The notes under the pieces were generated by a model. It was not told where the DNA came from, did not search any database, and was given only the letters and a program-made list of their open reading frames with translations. Positions 1-5,659 of a stretch of DNA of 5,822 nt are shown piece after piece. Position 1 is the stretch's first letter. The number at the start of each line of letters is the position of its first letter. Source of the stretch: JBPOHE01 sp052035915 (GTDB taxonomy: Bacteria; Pseudomonadota; Gammaproteobacteria; Chromatiales; Chromatiaceae); contig JBPOHE010000036.1 of assembly GCA_052035915.1 (NCBI GenBank), positions 1-5,822 on the forward strand, written 5' to 3'. The translations under genes were made by a program, and so were the position numbers.

Positions 1-16
1 TCGGTAAGATGATGGT

Positions 17-87
17 AGGGCATCGTGAGGCTCCCGTAGGTTTCGGCTTGAGTAACCTCAATCCTACCCGATTCTTCACGGTGCCCT
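17..87. repeat. Nested three-tier inverted repeat (hairpin element)
   Basis: Three sets of complementary arms sit inside one another. The outer arms are AGGGCATCGTGA (17-28) and TCACGGTGCCCT (76-87), complementary at 11 of 12 positions; the twelfth is a possible T-G wobble. The middle arms are GTAGG (36-40) and CCTAC (63-67). The apical arms are TTGAG (48-52) and CTCAA (57-61) around a TAAC loop. The order of arms gives one long interrupted stem of about 71 nt. It could be a dispersed repeat or small MITE-like element, or a structured RNA. There is no T-run beside it, so it is not an obvious intrinsic terminator. The arms are seen directly; any function is unknown. Confidence 0.6.
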
Positions 88-153
88 CCTTACCCCCCCC
101 ATGGTGCACTTGGAGGTTGAATCCGCCTGGCGTTGGGCGTCATAGCCAGCCAG

Positions 154-173
154 GTCGGGCACCTGTGCCCGAC
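154..173. repeat. Perfect 9-bp palindrome, GTCGGGCAC/GTGCCCGAC
   Basis: The arms GTCGGGCAC (154-162) and GTGCCCGAC (165-173) are exact reverse complements separated by two bases (CT). The motif GTCGGGCA recurs at 188-195, so this is half of a two-unit cluster. Palindromes with GTCGGG/CCCGAC arms are, from general knowledge, common in dispersed REP-like intergenic repeats of proteobacteria. An operator is an alternative, but no promoter-like sequence or nearby start codon supports that. Confidence 0.6.
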
Positions 174-187
174 ATCTATTATGGAAT

Positions 188-215
188 GTCGGGCAACATT
201 GCGTTTTTACCCGAC
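188..215. repeat. Second GTCGGG/CCCGAC hairpin, degenerate copy
   Basis: The arms GTCGGG (188-193) and CCCGAC (210-215) are complementary over 6 bp around a 16-nt centre containing TTTTT. The left arm continues as GTCGGGCAA, matching eight bases (GTCGGGCA) of the palindrome at 154-173. The two units lie 14 nt apart in the same orientation, consistent with a paired REP-like (BIME-type) arrangement. The right-hand copy looks decayed compared with the first. Assignment to a repeat family is inference. Confidence 0.5.
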
Positions 216-273
216 CTATCCGACTTTCCCTTGGGTGTGCTCTTCATTGATTGGCGCATTCTGGACAGGGTAT

Positions 274-303
274 GCGGTGCATAGCCTACGCGGCTTATCC
301 GCC
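274..303. repeat. REP-like bulged hairpin, GCGG...TTATCCGCC
   Basis: The arms GCGG (274-277) and CCGC (299-302), ATA (281-283) and TAT (296-298), and GCC (284-286) and GGC (292-294) form a bulged stem around a TACGC centre. The right half, GGCTTATCCGCC, closely resembles the widespread proteobacterial REP-type intergenic repeat whose arms read GCGGAT.../...ATCCGC. The left half has a three-base insertion (TGC) relative to a symmetric copy, so this looks like a decayed unit. Placement in the family is by memory of its general form, not by a search. Confidence 0.4.
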
Positions 304-317
304 CAGTCACCCTGGGT

Positions 318-360
318 GGAACGGACTGAATCACCTCGTTCCTACGCCTGTAGAGGTTCC
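318..360. repeat. GGAAC/GTTCC inverted repeat cluster
   Basis: GGAACG (318-323) is the reverse complement of CGTTCC (337-342). A second GTTCC at 356-360 can pair with the same left arm. Between the two right arms sits a small CTAC (342-345)/GTAG (350-353) hairpin. The alternative pairings make this a compact, possibly decayed repeat. There is no gene or promoter context that suggests a regulatory role. Confidence 0.35.
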
Positions 361-429
361 GCCGAATCCCTGCCCAGCGAGTATCGGGTCTGTGAACCGA
401 AAGGGTTTCTTCAAGACCAAAGGTCCCCA

Positions 430-1290
430 TCAACCAGCGAAACAACTGGGCAACCCCTGGTCCAGGGTCGGATAACGCAGCCGCACCCCCAGATTCTCCC
501 GCAGTTTGCGATTGCTGAGACGGCGAGACTCCTGCATATAGGACAGCATCCCTGGAGACAGCCGCCCGGCGGCCTCGGCCAGGCCGATGGCGGGAGGGCG
601 GGGTAGTCCGGCCAGATCCGCCACCCGGTAAAAATAGTCAGTCATGCTGGTCGGCTGTCCGTCGCTGACGTTGTAAACCTCACCCGAACCGCCCCGCGCC
701 ATGGCGGCCAGGCACACCTCCACCAGATCCTCGGCATGGATACGATTGCTGTAAGGGGATTCATCCTCCCGCACCACCGGCAGTCCCTGTCGGATACGCT
801 CCAGGGGCAAGCGGCCTGGACCGTAAAACCCCGCCACCCTGAGGATCACCAGGTCGCTCCCGCTCCCGCGGCTCCATTCCCCCAACACCTGCTCGGCATC
901 GGCCCGACGTTTGGCCCTGGGGACCTGGGGGCGGATGGGGCGCGTCTCGTCCACCCAGTCCCCTTGGCAATCGCCGTAGACGCCGGTGGTGCTCATATAG
1001 ACCAGCCGGGCGGGTTGGCCCCGGACGCCGAAAACTTCGACCAGTCGTCGCACCCTGGGGTCCTGGTCGCCCTCTTCGGGCGGTGGGGCGAGATAAAAGA
1101 TCCGTTCCCCTTGGGTCTCGATGGTTTGGGGCCAGTCCCCGTCCAGATCCAGAACCAGGGGCCTGATCCCCAGGCGTTGTAATACCTCCGCGGAGGCCGG
1201 AGTGCGCACCACTCCGGTCACCGAGTCGCCACGGGCGAGATAACGCCTGGCCAGAGCCTGTCCGATATAGCCGCAACCAATGATCAACAT
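430..1290 (-). CDS. Atypical SDR-family NAD(P)-binding protein, epimerase/dehydratase-like
   Basis: A Rossmann-fold oxidoreductase of the extended/atypical short-chain dehydrogenase family, resembling the YeeZ-type NAD-dependent epimerase-like proteins. Substrate unknown; probably cytosolic. Numbering from the chosen ATG: the dinucleotide-binding motif IIGCGYIG is at residues 3-10, STTGVYG at about 100-106, RVAGFYGPGR at about 151-160, a conserved NRIHAEDL segment at about 182-189, and YNVSDGQPTS at about 206-215, all in the usual family order. Where an extended SDR normally has YxxxK, this protein has V-P-R-A-K, keeping Lys but not Tyr. I chose ATG at 1290, preceded by GGTGGAG with short spacing. 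In-frame TTG (1302) and GTG (1299) starts would add three or four residues and have a GAGAG-rich leader, so the start is uncertain. About 286 residues is normal for the family. The gene is divergent from the flavoprotein gene. Confidence 0.87.
   Translation of the reverse strand: MLIIGCGYIGQALARRYLARGDSVTGVVRTPASAEVLQRLGIRPLVLDLDGDWPQTIETQGERIFYLAPPPEEGDQDPRVRRLVEVFGVRGQPARLVYMSTTGVYGDCQGDWVDETRPIRPQVPRAKRRADAEQVLGEWSRGSGSDLVILRVAGFYGPGRLPLERIRQGLPVVREDESPYSNRIHAEDLVEVCLAAMARGGSGEVYNVSDGQPTSMTDYFYRVADLAGLPRPPAIGLAEAAGRLSPGMLSYMQESRRLSNRKLRENLGVRLRYPTLDQGLPSCFAG
1185..1217. repeat. Two abutting perfect palindromes inside the SDR coding region
   Basis: CCTCCGCGGAGG (1185-1196) is a perfect 12-bp palindrome. 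It is followed immediately by CCGGAGTG (1197-1204) and its exact reverse complement CACTCCGG (1210-1217) around a 5-nt loop. They fall in the codons for the segment TGVVRTPASAEV near the N-terminus of the SDR protein. They may be chance in GC-rich coding DNA. Alternatively, they could shape mRNA structure near the start of the gene. Confidence 0.35.
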
Positions 1291-1302
1291 ATTCTCCACC
1301 AA

Positions 1303-1373
1303 GGTTTTTATCTCTCTCCCGATAGGCGAGAATCAGCCCCATTCCTTCGGCGCGGCCCATCGGAGAGATCGAT
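1303..1373. promoter_or_regulatory. Divergent intergenic region with the flavoprotein ribosome binding site
   Basis: This short gap separates two genes transcribed away from each other, so it must hold at least part of both promoters unless transcription begins within the genes. On the plus strand, GGAGAG at 1362-1367 lies 6 nt before the ATG at 1374 and is a good Shine-Dalgarno sequence. I could not pick out a convincing -35/-10 pair on either strand, so the promoter call rests on gene layout only. Confidence 0.4.
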
Positions 1374-2399
1374 ATGAGTTTCCACATCCGCCTTGAACCC
1401 AGTGGGCGCCTTTTCTCCTGCGGTCCAGACGAAACCATTCTCGATGCCGCCATGCGACAGAGGGTGCGACTGCTCTACGGCTGTCGTACCGGTCAGTGCG
1501 GCACCTGTCTATCCCGGCTGAGTTCGGGCAGCCTGAGTTATCCGAGCGGGCGCACGGCCGCCTTGGAAGGGCAGGGGGCCGAGGCCTGTCTGGTCTGCCA
1601 GGCGGTGCCTACCTCCGATCTGGTCCTGGAGGCCCGGGAGATCGCCACGCCGGCGGATATCGAGGTCAAACTCCTACCTTGCCGGGTCGAGCGGATCGAC
1701 CATCTCTCCCATGATGTGATCCGTCTTTGGCTCAAGTTGCCCGAGACCCAACGGCTGGTCTTTCTCGCCGGTCAGTACCTGGAGTTTCTGCTCAGCGACG
1801 GCCGGCGCCGGGCTTTTTCCATGGCCAATCCACCTTACGCCGATCAGTTGATCGAGTTGCACATCCGTCTGGTGCCCGGCGGGGTCTTTACCGACTATGT
1901 CTTCCACCAGATGCGGGAGAAGGCGGTGCTGCGTTTGCAGGGTCCCTTCGGGACTTTCTTCCTGCGGGAGGATTCGCCGCGGCCCATCATCCTGGTCGGC
2001 GGCGGTACCGGCTTCGCCCCCCTCAAGGCGATGATCGAACAGGTTCTCCATCAGGGTCTCCAGCGGCCCATGCATCTGTACTGGGGGGTGCGGGCGCAAC
2101 GGGATCTCTATCTCCCCGATCTGCCCGAGCGCTGGGCGGCGGCCAACCCGGATTTCCGCTATACCCCGGTGTTGTCCGAAGCGGACCCCGACTGGACGGG
2201 ACGCCGGGGTTGGGTCCACCAGGCGGTGGTGGATGACTATCCCCAACTGGACGACTACGACATCTATATGAGCGGGCCACCGGTGATGATCCAGGCCGCC
2301 AAGCAGTCTTTTCTCGATCAGGGACTTCCCCTGGAGCACCTGTACTCGGATGCCTTCGAGTATGCCGCCGACGGCAAGACGTCCGGCGCTCCCACCTGA
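1374..2399 (+). CDS. 2Fe-2S ferredoxin / FAD / NAD(P)H oxidoreductase
   Basis: A 341-residue electron-transfer flavoprotein that should pass electrons from NAD(P)H through FAD to a [2Fe-2S] cluster and on to an unknown acceptor. The N-terminal ferredoxin domain (about 1-95) has the plant-type cluster ligands C37, C42, C45 and C75 (CX4CX2CX29C, all present). The FAD domain (about 98-200) carries the RAFS flavin motif at 146-149. The NAD domain has VGGGTGFAPL at 208-217 and MSGPPVM at 299-305; many relatives have Cys-Gly-Pro here, so Ser replaces that Cys. This domain order matches the AscD-like proteins often labelled CDP-6-deoxy-delta-3,4-glucoseen reductase, and also toluene/methane monooxygenase reductases. 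No deoxysugar or oxygenase gene is in the window, so the sugar label should not be taken literally. It starts at ATG 1374 with a good ribosome binding site. It converges on hemY with 8 bp between stops and is not in the hem operon. Confidence 0.93.
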   Translation: MSFHIRLEPSGRLFSCGPDETILDAAMRQRVRLLYGCRTGQCGTCLSRLSSGSLSYPSGRTAALEGQGAEACLVCQAVPTSDLVLEAREIATPADIEVKLLPCRVERIDHLSHDVIRLWLKLPETQRLVFLAGQYLEFLLSDGRRRAFSMANPPYADQLIELHIRLVPGGVFTDYVFHQMREKAVLRLQGPFGTFFLREDSPRPIILVGGGTGFAPLKAMIEQVLHQGLQRPMHLYWGVRAQRDLYLPDLPERWAAANPDFRYTPVLSEADPDWTGRRGWVHQAVVDDYPQLDDYDIYMSGPPVMIQAAKQSFLDQGLPLEHLYSDAFEYAADGKTSGAPT

Positions 2400-2407
2400 A
2401 GTCCGGG

Positions 2408-3694
2408 TTACTGATAGACCGGCGGGCTGAGGGAGACCGTACCCGCGGCCTGGGCCTCCAGGGCGGAGGCCAGTTTGGTGGCCCAGGGGAGATCGCTTAC
2501 CAGGGGATCGGCCGTCGCTCCCTTGAGCGCCAGGGCCAGACCGGCGCGAAAACAGCTCGCCGCCTGCTCGGGTTGTCCCAGAGCCTCCTGCAAGCGTCCC
2601 AGATCCAGATAGACCAGTGGCTCGGGGGCCAGGGCCAGGCTCGCTTCCAGATAGCTGCGGGCCTTGCCCCAGAGACGGTTGCGGGCGCTCAGTCGACCCA
2701 GGGTATGGAGCAGCACCGCGTCTTCCCGCCGTGTCGGCAACCAGGACTCGGCTGCCGCCAGTTGGCGGGCCGCGTCCGAACCCGCCAACTCGCCATAGAG
2801 CTGCACCAACTCCCGGCTCCACACCTCCGGGCCCAGGCTGGTCGAGAGCAGCTTGGCGGCCTCGGCCCCGCGCCCGAATTTCTGTAAGCCACGGACATAG
2901 ATCTCCAGCACTTCCGGTTGCTTGCGCAAGGCCCTGGGCATGTCGCTCCAGAGATCGACCAGTCGCGCCCCATCGGCGGCCTGTTGCAAGGAGCCGGCCC
3001 AGATCCGCTGCTCCAACACCTGGCGCTCGTGCTCTGGATACACCGCCTGTCGCCGTAGGGCAGGCAAGAGGGCGATCAGATCTCCCCAGGCACCCTGGCG
3101 TTCATAGACCCTCACCAGGCGTCGCAGCACCTGGGGGTGATGACCTGAGCCGACCTGAAGCGGGGTGAGACAGGCCCGAGCCTCCGCGAGGGCCCCGGCA
3201 TCGAGCAGGAGATCGACCCGCATCAGGTCGAGATCGAGGCGATGCTTGCCCGCCGCGGCCGTGGCCAGTCGCAGATAACTTTCCCGTCGCTCGCCAGCCC
3301 CTTGGTGTTGGGCGCAACGGGCCGCCAACAGATAGTGTAGGGCGGGCTCGGTGGCATCCGAGGCCGAGCGGGCCAGGCGTTGCTCGGCCCGGGGGCAATC
3401 GCCGATCGCCTCCAGCCAGAGTGCCTCGACCAGGGCGGCGCGGGAGCGTTGGGTCAGCCGCCCCGTGCCCCAGGAATGCCAGCGTCGCGGCAGGCCCCGC
3501 ACCCCGGCCAGCAGACGCACCAGGAGATAGAAGAGGGCGAAGAGCAGGAGCAGCAGGATCAGAAAGACCGCCAGACTGGTCTCCAAGGTCCATTGGCCGT
3601 AACCGAGCAGCACATAGCCGCTGTCCTCCCGCAGCATCAGGGTGCCGACCACCGCCAGTACCAGGGTTACCAGCCCGATTAGCAGGGATCTCAT
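2408..3694 (-). CDS. hemY: HemY, membrane-anchored TPR-like protein of the haem operon
   Basis: A 428-residue inner-membrane protein of the gammaproteobacterial HemY family. It has two N-terminal membrane segments (about 3-20 and 40-62). Between them lies the family signature D-S-G-Y-V-L-L-G-Y-G-Q-W-T-L-E-T-S at 24-40. A long helical region follows with TPR-like repeats, clearest at about 325-390 (HTLGRL...ARSYLEASLAL, YLDLGRLQEALGQ...A). The family accompanies haem synthesis genes, but its biochemical role is not settled. It is unrelated to the Bacillus protoporphyrinogen oxidase that is also called HemY. Its ATG overlaps the hemX stop by 4 bp (ATGA at 3691-3694), with a GGGGG at 3702-3706 as a possible ribosome binding site, so translation is probably coupled. 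It is the last gene of the operon, ending with TAA at 2408-2410. No T-rich terminator hairpin is visible after it. Confidence 0.93.
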   Translation of the reverse strand: MRSLLIGLVTLVLAVVGTLMLREDSGYVLLGYGQWTLETSLAVFLILLLLLFALFYLLVRLLAGVRGLPRRWHSWGTGRLTQRSRAALVEALWLEAIGDCPRAEQRLARSASDATEPALHYLLAARCAQHQGAGERRESYLRLATAAAGKHRLDLDLMRVDLLLDAGALAEARACLTPLQVGSGHHPQVLRRLVRVYERQGAWGDLIALLPALRRQAVYPEHERQVLEQRIWAGSLQQAADGARLVDLWSDMPRALRKQPEVLEIYVRGLQKFGRGAEAAKLLSTSLGPEVWSRELVQLYGELAGSDAARQLAAAESWLPTRREDAVLLHTLGRLSARNRLWGKARSYLEASLALAPEPLVYLDLGRLQEALGQPEQAASCFRAGLALALKGATADPLVSDLPWATKLASALEAQAAGTVSLSPPVYQ

Positions 3695-4860
3695 GAGCCA
3701 TCCCCCGAACGGCGACGCAGCAATTGCAGCGAGGCCGAGATGTCGGGCAACTGGGGGCGGATTTCGGTGGCCTGTAGCCGCTCCAATTCGGCGCGGAACG
3801 ACTGGTTCGCGTCGGCCTGGGCCGAGAAGTATTCACTGAGCCAGCTCAGGGCCTTGCCGAGCGCGGCCTGATAGTTGACCGGATCGCGGCGTAACAGGGC
3901 GGCGCGTGCCGCTTCGAGTTGCAATTCAAGACCCTGGAAGGCATAGAAGCGTTGCGACGGCGGCAGGGCCATGTGCAGGGGTTGGCGGTGCTGGCGGATG
4001 ACCACCAGGGATTTGAGTTCATGCCAGGCCCGTTCCAGCACAGTATCCATGCCGGTTCCGGAGGATTCCTGGGCCGGGTGGGTGGAGGTTTCCTCCTCCG
4101 TCTCCCGTGGGGCGGCCACGGCCGCCAGTTCGAGCCGCGGCACCTGGGCGCCCAGGGCGTCCAGGGTCGCGGCCAACTGATCGATGGGCGGCAGGTGTAC
4201 CGCCTGCAAGGCCGAGATCTCGCCCTTGAGCACGCTACGCACATCGACCCAGGTCGGGTTGCCGGTGGCCCGCAGGCGTTCATCCGCGGCCTCCAAGGCC
4301 GCTCGCGCCGAAGGCACATCGGCTTCCAACCGCAAACGTCGCCCGGCCAATCGCAGCAGGTACTCGGCCTCGGCCACCATCCAATGACCGCTGTCGTTGC
4401 CCAGGCGCTCCTGGATCGAACGTATGGCCTGTTCCATCGTCTCCCCCTGTAGTTGCACCTTGTGGGTCGCCTCACTCAAGGCTTGGCTCTGTTGCCTGAA
4501 GGCCTGTTCCTGCGCGCGCACCTGGGCTCTCTGGGTATTCAGCTCCTGGTTGGCGCGGGCGAATTCTTCCCGGAGTTCCTGTTGCACCGCCCGGGACTGG
4601 GCGATGACCTCGTCGAGGCGCCGTAGATCCGACCACAGGCCGCTCGCGTATTGATAGGCGACGAAGATGGCGACGCTGACCAAGCCGAAGACGACCAGGG
4701 CCAGACCCCAGCGCCAGAGGTGGTGCCTCTGTGGGGCCGTCTTCTGAGCTTGGGGTTCCTCTGCCGGTATTCGCTCTCCCGAGTCGATTCCGACCTCTGT
4801 CATCGCCTCCTGGGGAGGCGGTACCAGGTCTTCGCCCCGTTCCGCCCGATCCTCAACCAT
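3691..4860 (-). CDS. hemX: HemX, single-pass membrane coiled-coil protein of the haem operon
   Basis: A 389-residue protein of the HemX family, usual length about 390. A charged, Pro/Glu-rich cytosolic N-terminus (1-48) leads into one transmembrane helix (about 51-70). A Gln/Glu/Arg-rich coiled coil spans about 78-152, followed by the family's conserved helical domain, including W160 and A-E-A-E-Y-L-L-R-L-A at 163-172. A low-complexity linker lies at about 250-270 (ETEEETSTHPAQESSGTG). Homologues are often labelled uroporphyrinogen-III C-methyltransferase, but no SAM-methyltransferase motif is visible and that name appears to be a carried-over error. The role is probably structural or regulatory at the membrane, with HemY. 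The start ATG at 4858-4860 lies within the end of hemD (8-bp overlap), with GGAG at 4868-4871 as ribosome binding site. An in-frame ATG at residue 20 is a possible second start. Confidence 0.93.
   Translation of the reverse strand: MVEDRAERGEDLVPPPQEAMTEVGIDSGERIPAEEPQAQKTAPQRHHLWRWGLALVVFGLVSVAIFVAYQYASGLWSDLRRLDEVIAQSRAVQQELREEFARANQELNTQRAQVRAQEQAFRQQSQALSEATHKVQLQGETMEQAIRSIQERLGNDSGHWMVAEAEYLLRLAGRRLRLEADVPSARAALEAADERLRATGNPTWVDVRSVLKGEISALQAVHLPPIDQLAATLDALGAQVPRLELAAVAAPRETEEETSTHPAQESSGTGMDTVLERAWHELKSLVVIRQHRQPLHMALPPSQRFYAFQGLELQLEAARAALLRRDPVNYQAALGKALSWLSEYFSAQADANQSFRAELERLQATEIRPQLPDISASLQLLRRRSGDGS
4804..4820. other. Perfect 7-bp GC hairpin before an internal hemX ATG
   Basis: CGCCTCC (4804-4810) and GGAGGCG (4814-4820) are exact complements around a TGG loop. 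Read on the coding (minus) strand, the hairpin directly precedes the in-frame ATG for Met20 of HemX. Its 3' arm contains AGGAGG, a Shine-Dalgarno-like sequence only two bases from that ATG. In the folded form the AGGAGG would be hidden. The spacing is too short for a good start, so internal initiation is speculative. Confidence 0.35.
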
Positions 4861-5659
4861 GCTCTGTCTCCAGTGGAACTCTGTCGGTCATCTGTCCAAT
4901 CGCTTCCATCAAGGCCTCCAGCAGCGCCGTATCGCTCGCTTCCCGAGCCACCCTCACCTGCTCGAAGCCCAGGGCCTCGGCCTGCTCGGCGATACGCCCG
5001 CTCACCACCACCAGGGGCCGTTGTTGCAGCCAGCGGCGGGCTTGATCGGGGATCAAGGCGAGCAGATTCTCGAGGATCTCGCCGCTCGTCGCCGTCGCCG
5101 CGGCGATCCGCCGCCAATCCGGTGTGGGCAGACCGCCCGCCTCGGGGCGCTGTCGACGGTAGACCTCGGCATAGACTACTTCGGCGCCGCGCTCCCGCAA
5201 CACCTCCCCCAGCCGGGCCCGGCCACCTTCACCGCGCAGGATGAGTATCCGCTGTCCCTCGACCTGTTGCAGTTCGGGTAGGGCCAGCAGGGATTCGCTG
5301 GTATAGCCGGTTTCAGGCACCAGGGCGATGGGCCGACCCGCCGCTTGCAGGGCGCGGGCCGTGGCGGCCCCTACCGCGGCCAGAGGGATATCTCCGGGCA
5401 GCCCACCGACCAGGGCGAGCGCCTGGAGCCCATGGACCACGGCATTGGCGCTGACAAAGATGAACAGGTCGAATTCCGCCGCCGTGGCCAGCCGCTGCAA
5501 CAATTCGGCATCGTGCAGCACCGGCTCGATCTCCATCACCGGGTAGAGGCAGGGCTCCCCACCGCGGGCGATCACGCCGTCGCACAGGGCCTGGGCCTGA
5601 TGCCGCGGGCGGGTGACGAGGATGGCTTGACCGGCCAGTGATCGGCAAGGCTCGGTCAT
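4853..5659 (-). CDS. hemD: Uroporphyrinogen-III synthase
   Basis: A cytosolic enzyme that closes linear hydroxymethylbilane into uroporphyrinogen III while inverting ring D. At 268 residues it is slightly longer than the usual 245-265. Sequence identity in this family is low, but the expected landmarks are present in order: ILVTRP at 13-18, F-V-S-A-N-A-V at 68-74, A-V-G-A-A-T-A at 95-101, the G-Y-T-S-E-S-L-L segment at 118-125, a glycine-rich ILILRGEGGR at 138-147, A-T-S-G-E-I-L at 190-196, and a C-terminal V-V-S...A-L-G-F...A-S-D-T-A-L-L. Together these fit the two-lobed HemD4-type fold. The start ATG overlaps the hemC stop by 4 bp (ATGA), with GGAGGG at 5666-5671 as a strong ribosome binding site. 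The coding end overlaps hemX by 8 bp. Coupled translation with hemC suits direct handling of the unstable hydroxymethylbilane. Confidence 0.94.
   Translation of the reverse strand: MTEPCRSLAGQAILVTRPRHQAQALCDGVIARGGEPCLYPVMEIEPVLHDAELLQRLATAAEFDLFIFVSANAVVHGLQALALVGGLPGDIPLAAVGAATARALQAAGRPIALVPETGYTSESLLALPELQQVEGQRILILRGEGGRARLGEVLRERGAEVVYAEVYRRQRPEAGGLPTPDWRRIAAATATSGEILENLLALIPDQARRWLQQRPLVVVSGRIAEQAEALGFEQVRVAREASDTALLEALMEAIGQMTDRVPLETEHG

Larger units (their letters stand above)
1..429. other. Repeat-rich intergenic region, no convincing gene
   Basis: This stretch lies beyond the stop codon of the SDR gene and runs off the left edge of the window. Open frames cross it on both strands, but their translations are rich in Pro, Arg and Ser with no recognisable domain and no good ribosome binding site, so I treat them as chance. 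What it does hold is a succession of different inverted repeats, listed separately (17-87, 154-173, 188-215, 274-303, 318-360), plus a run of eight C at 93-100. Base composition is visibly less GC-biased than the flanking genes. I see no tRNA, rRNA, CRISPR array or transposase remnant. The neighbouring gene to the left is outside the window. Confidence 0.7.

Noticed and set aside
101..145. Small open frame MVHLEVESAWRWAS
   Set aside because: Only 14 codons, no Shine-Dalgarno sequence upstream (a C-run instead) and no recognised peptide family; it may be chance.
387..418. Possible terminator hairpin after the SDR stop (GGTCT/AGACC with inner GAACC/GGTTT pairs)
   Set aside because: The stem is interrupted by an internal loop and no T-run follows on the minus strand, so it does not meet intrinsic terminator criteria.
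1..429. CRISPR array or tRNA in the intergenic region
   Set aside because: The repeats are of different sequence and irregular spacing, and no cloverleaf arms or T-loop consensus are visible on either strand.
133..606. Plus-strand open frame of 157 codons crossing the intergenic repeats
   Set aside because: It runs through several inverted repeats and into the antisense of the SDR gene, has no ribosome binding site and no recognisable motif.
761..1453. Minus-strand open frame of 230 codons
   Set aside because: It is an alternative frame of the SDR gene that extends across the divergent gap into the flavoprotein gene. Its sequence is low-complexity and Arg/Gly/Pro-rich.
1674..2822. Long minus-strand open frame of 382 codons
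   Set aside because: It lies antisense to the flavoprotein gene and out of frame with hemY. Its translation is Gly/Pro/Arg-rich with no domain, while both overlapping genes have clear family motifs.
3691..4860. Uroporphyrinogen-III C-methyltransferase activity for HemX
   Set aside because: No SAM-binding glycine-rich motif of the CysG/CobA family is present; the sequence is one membrane helix plus coiled coil, as in HemX proteins.
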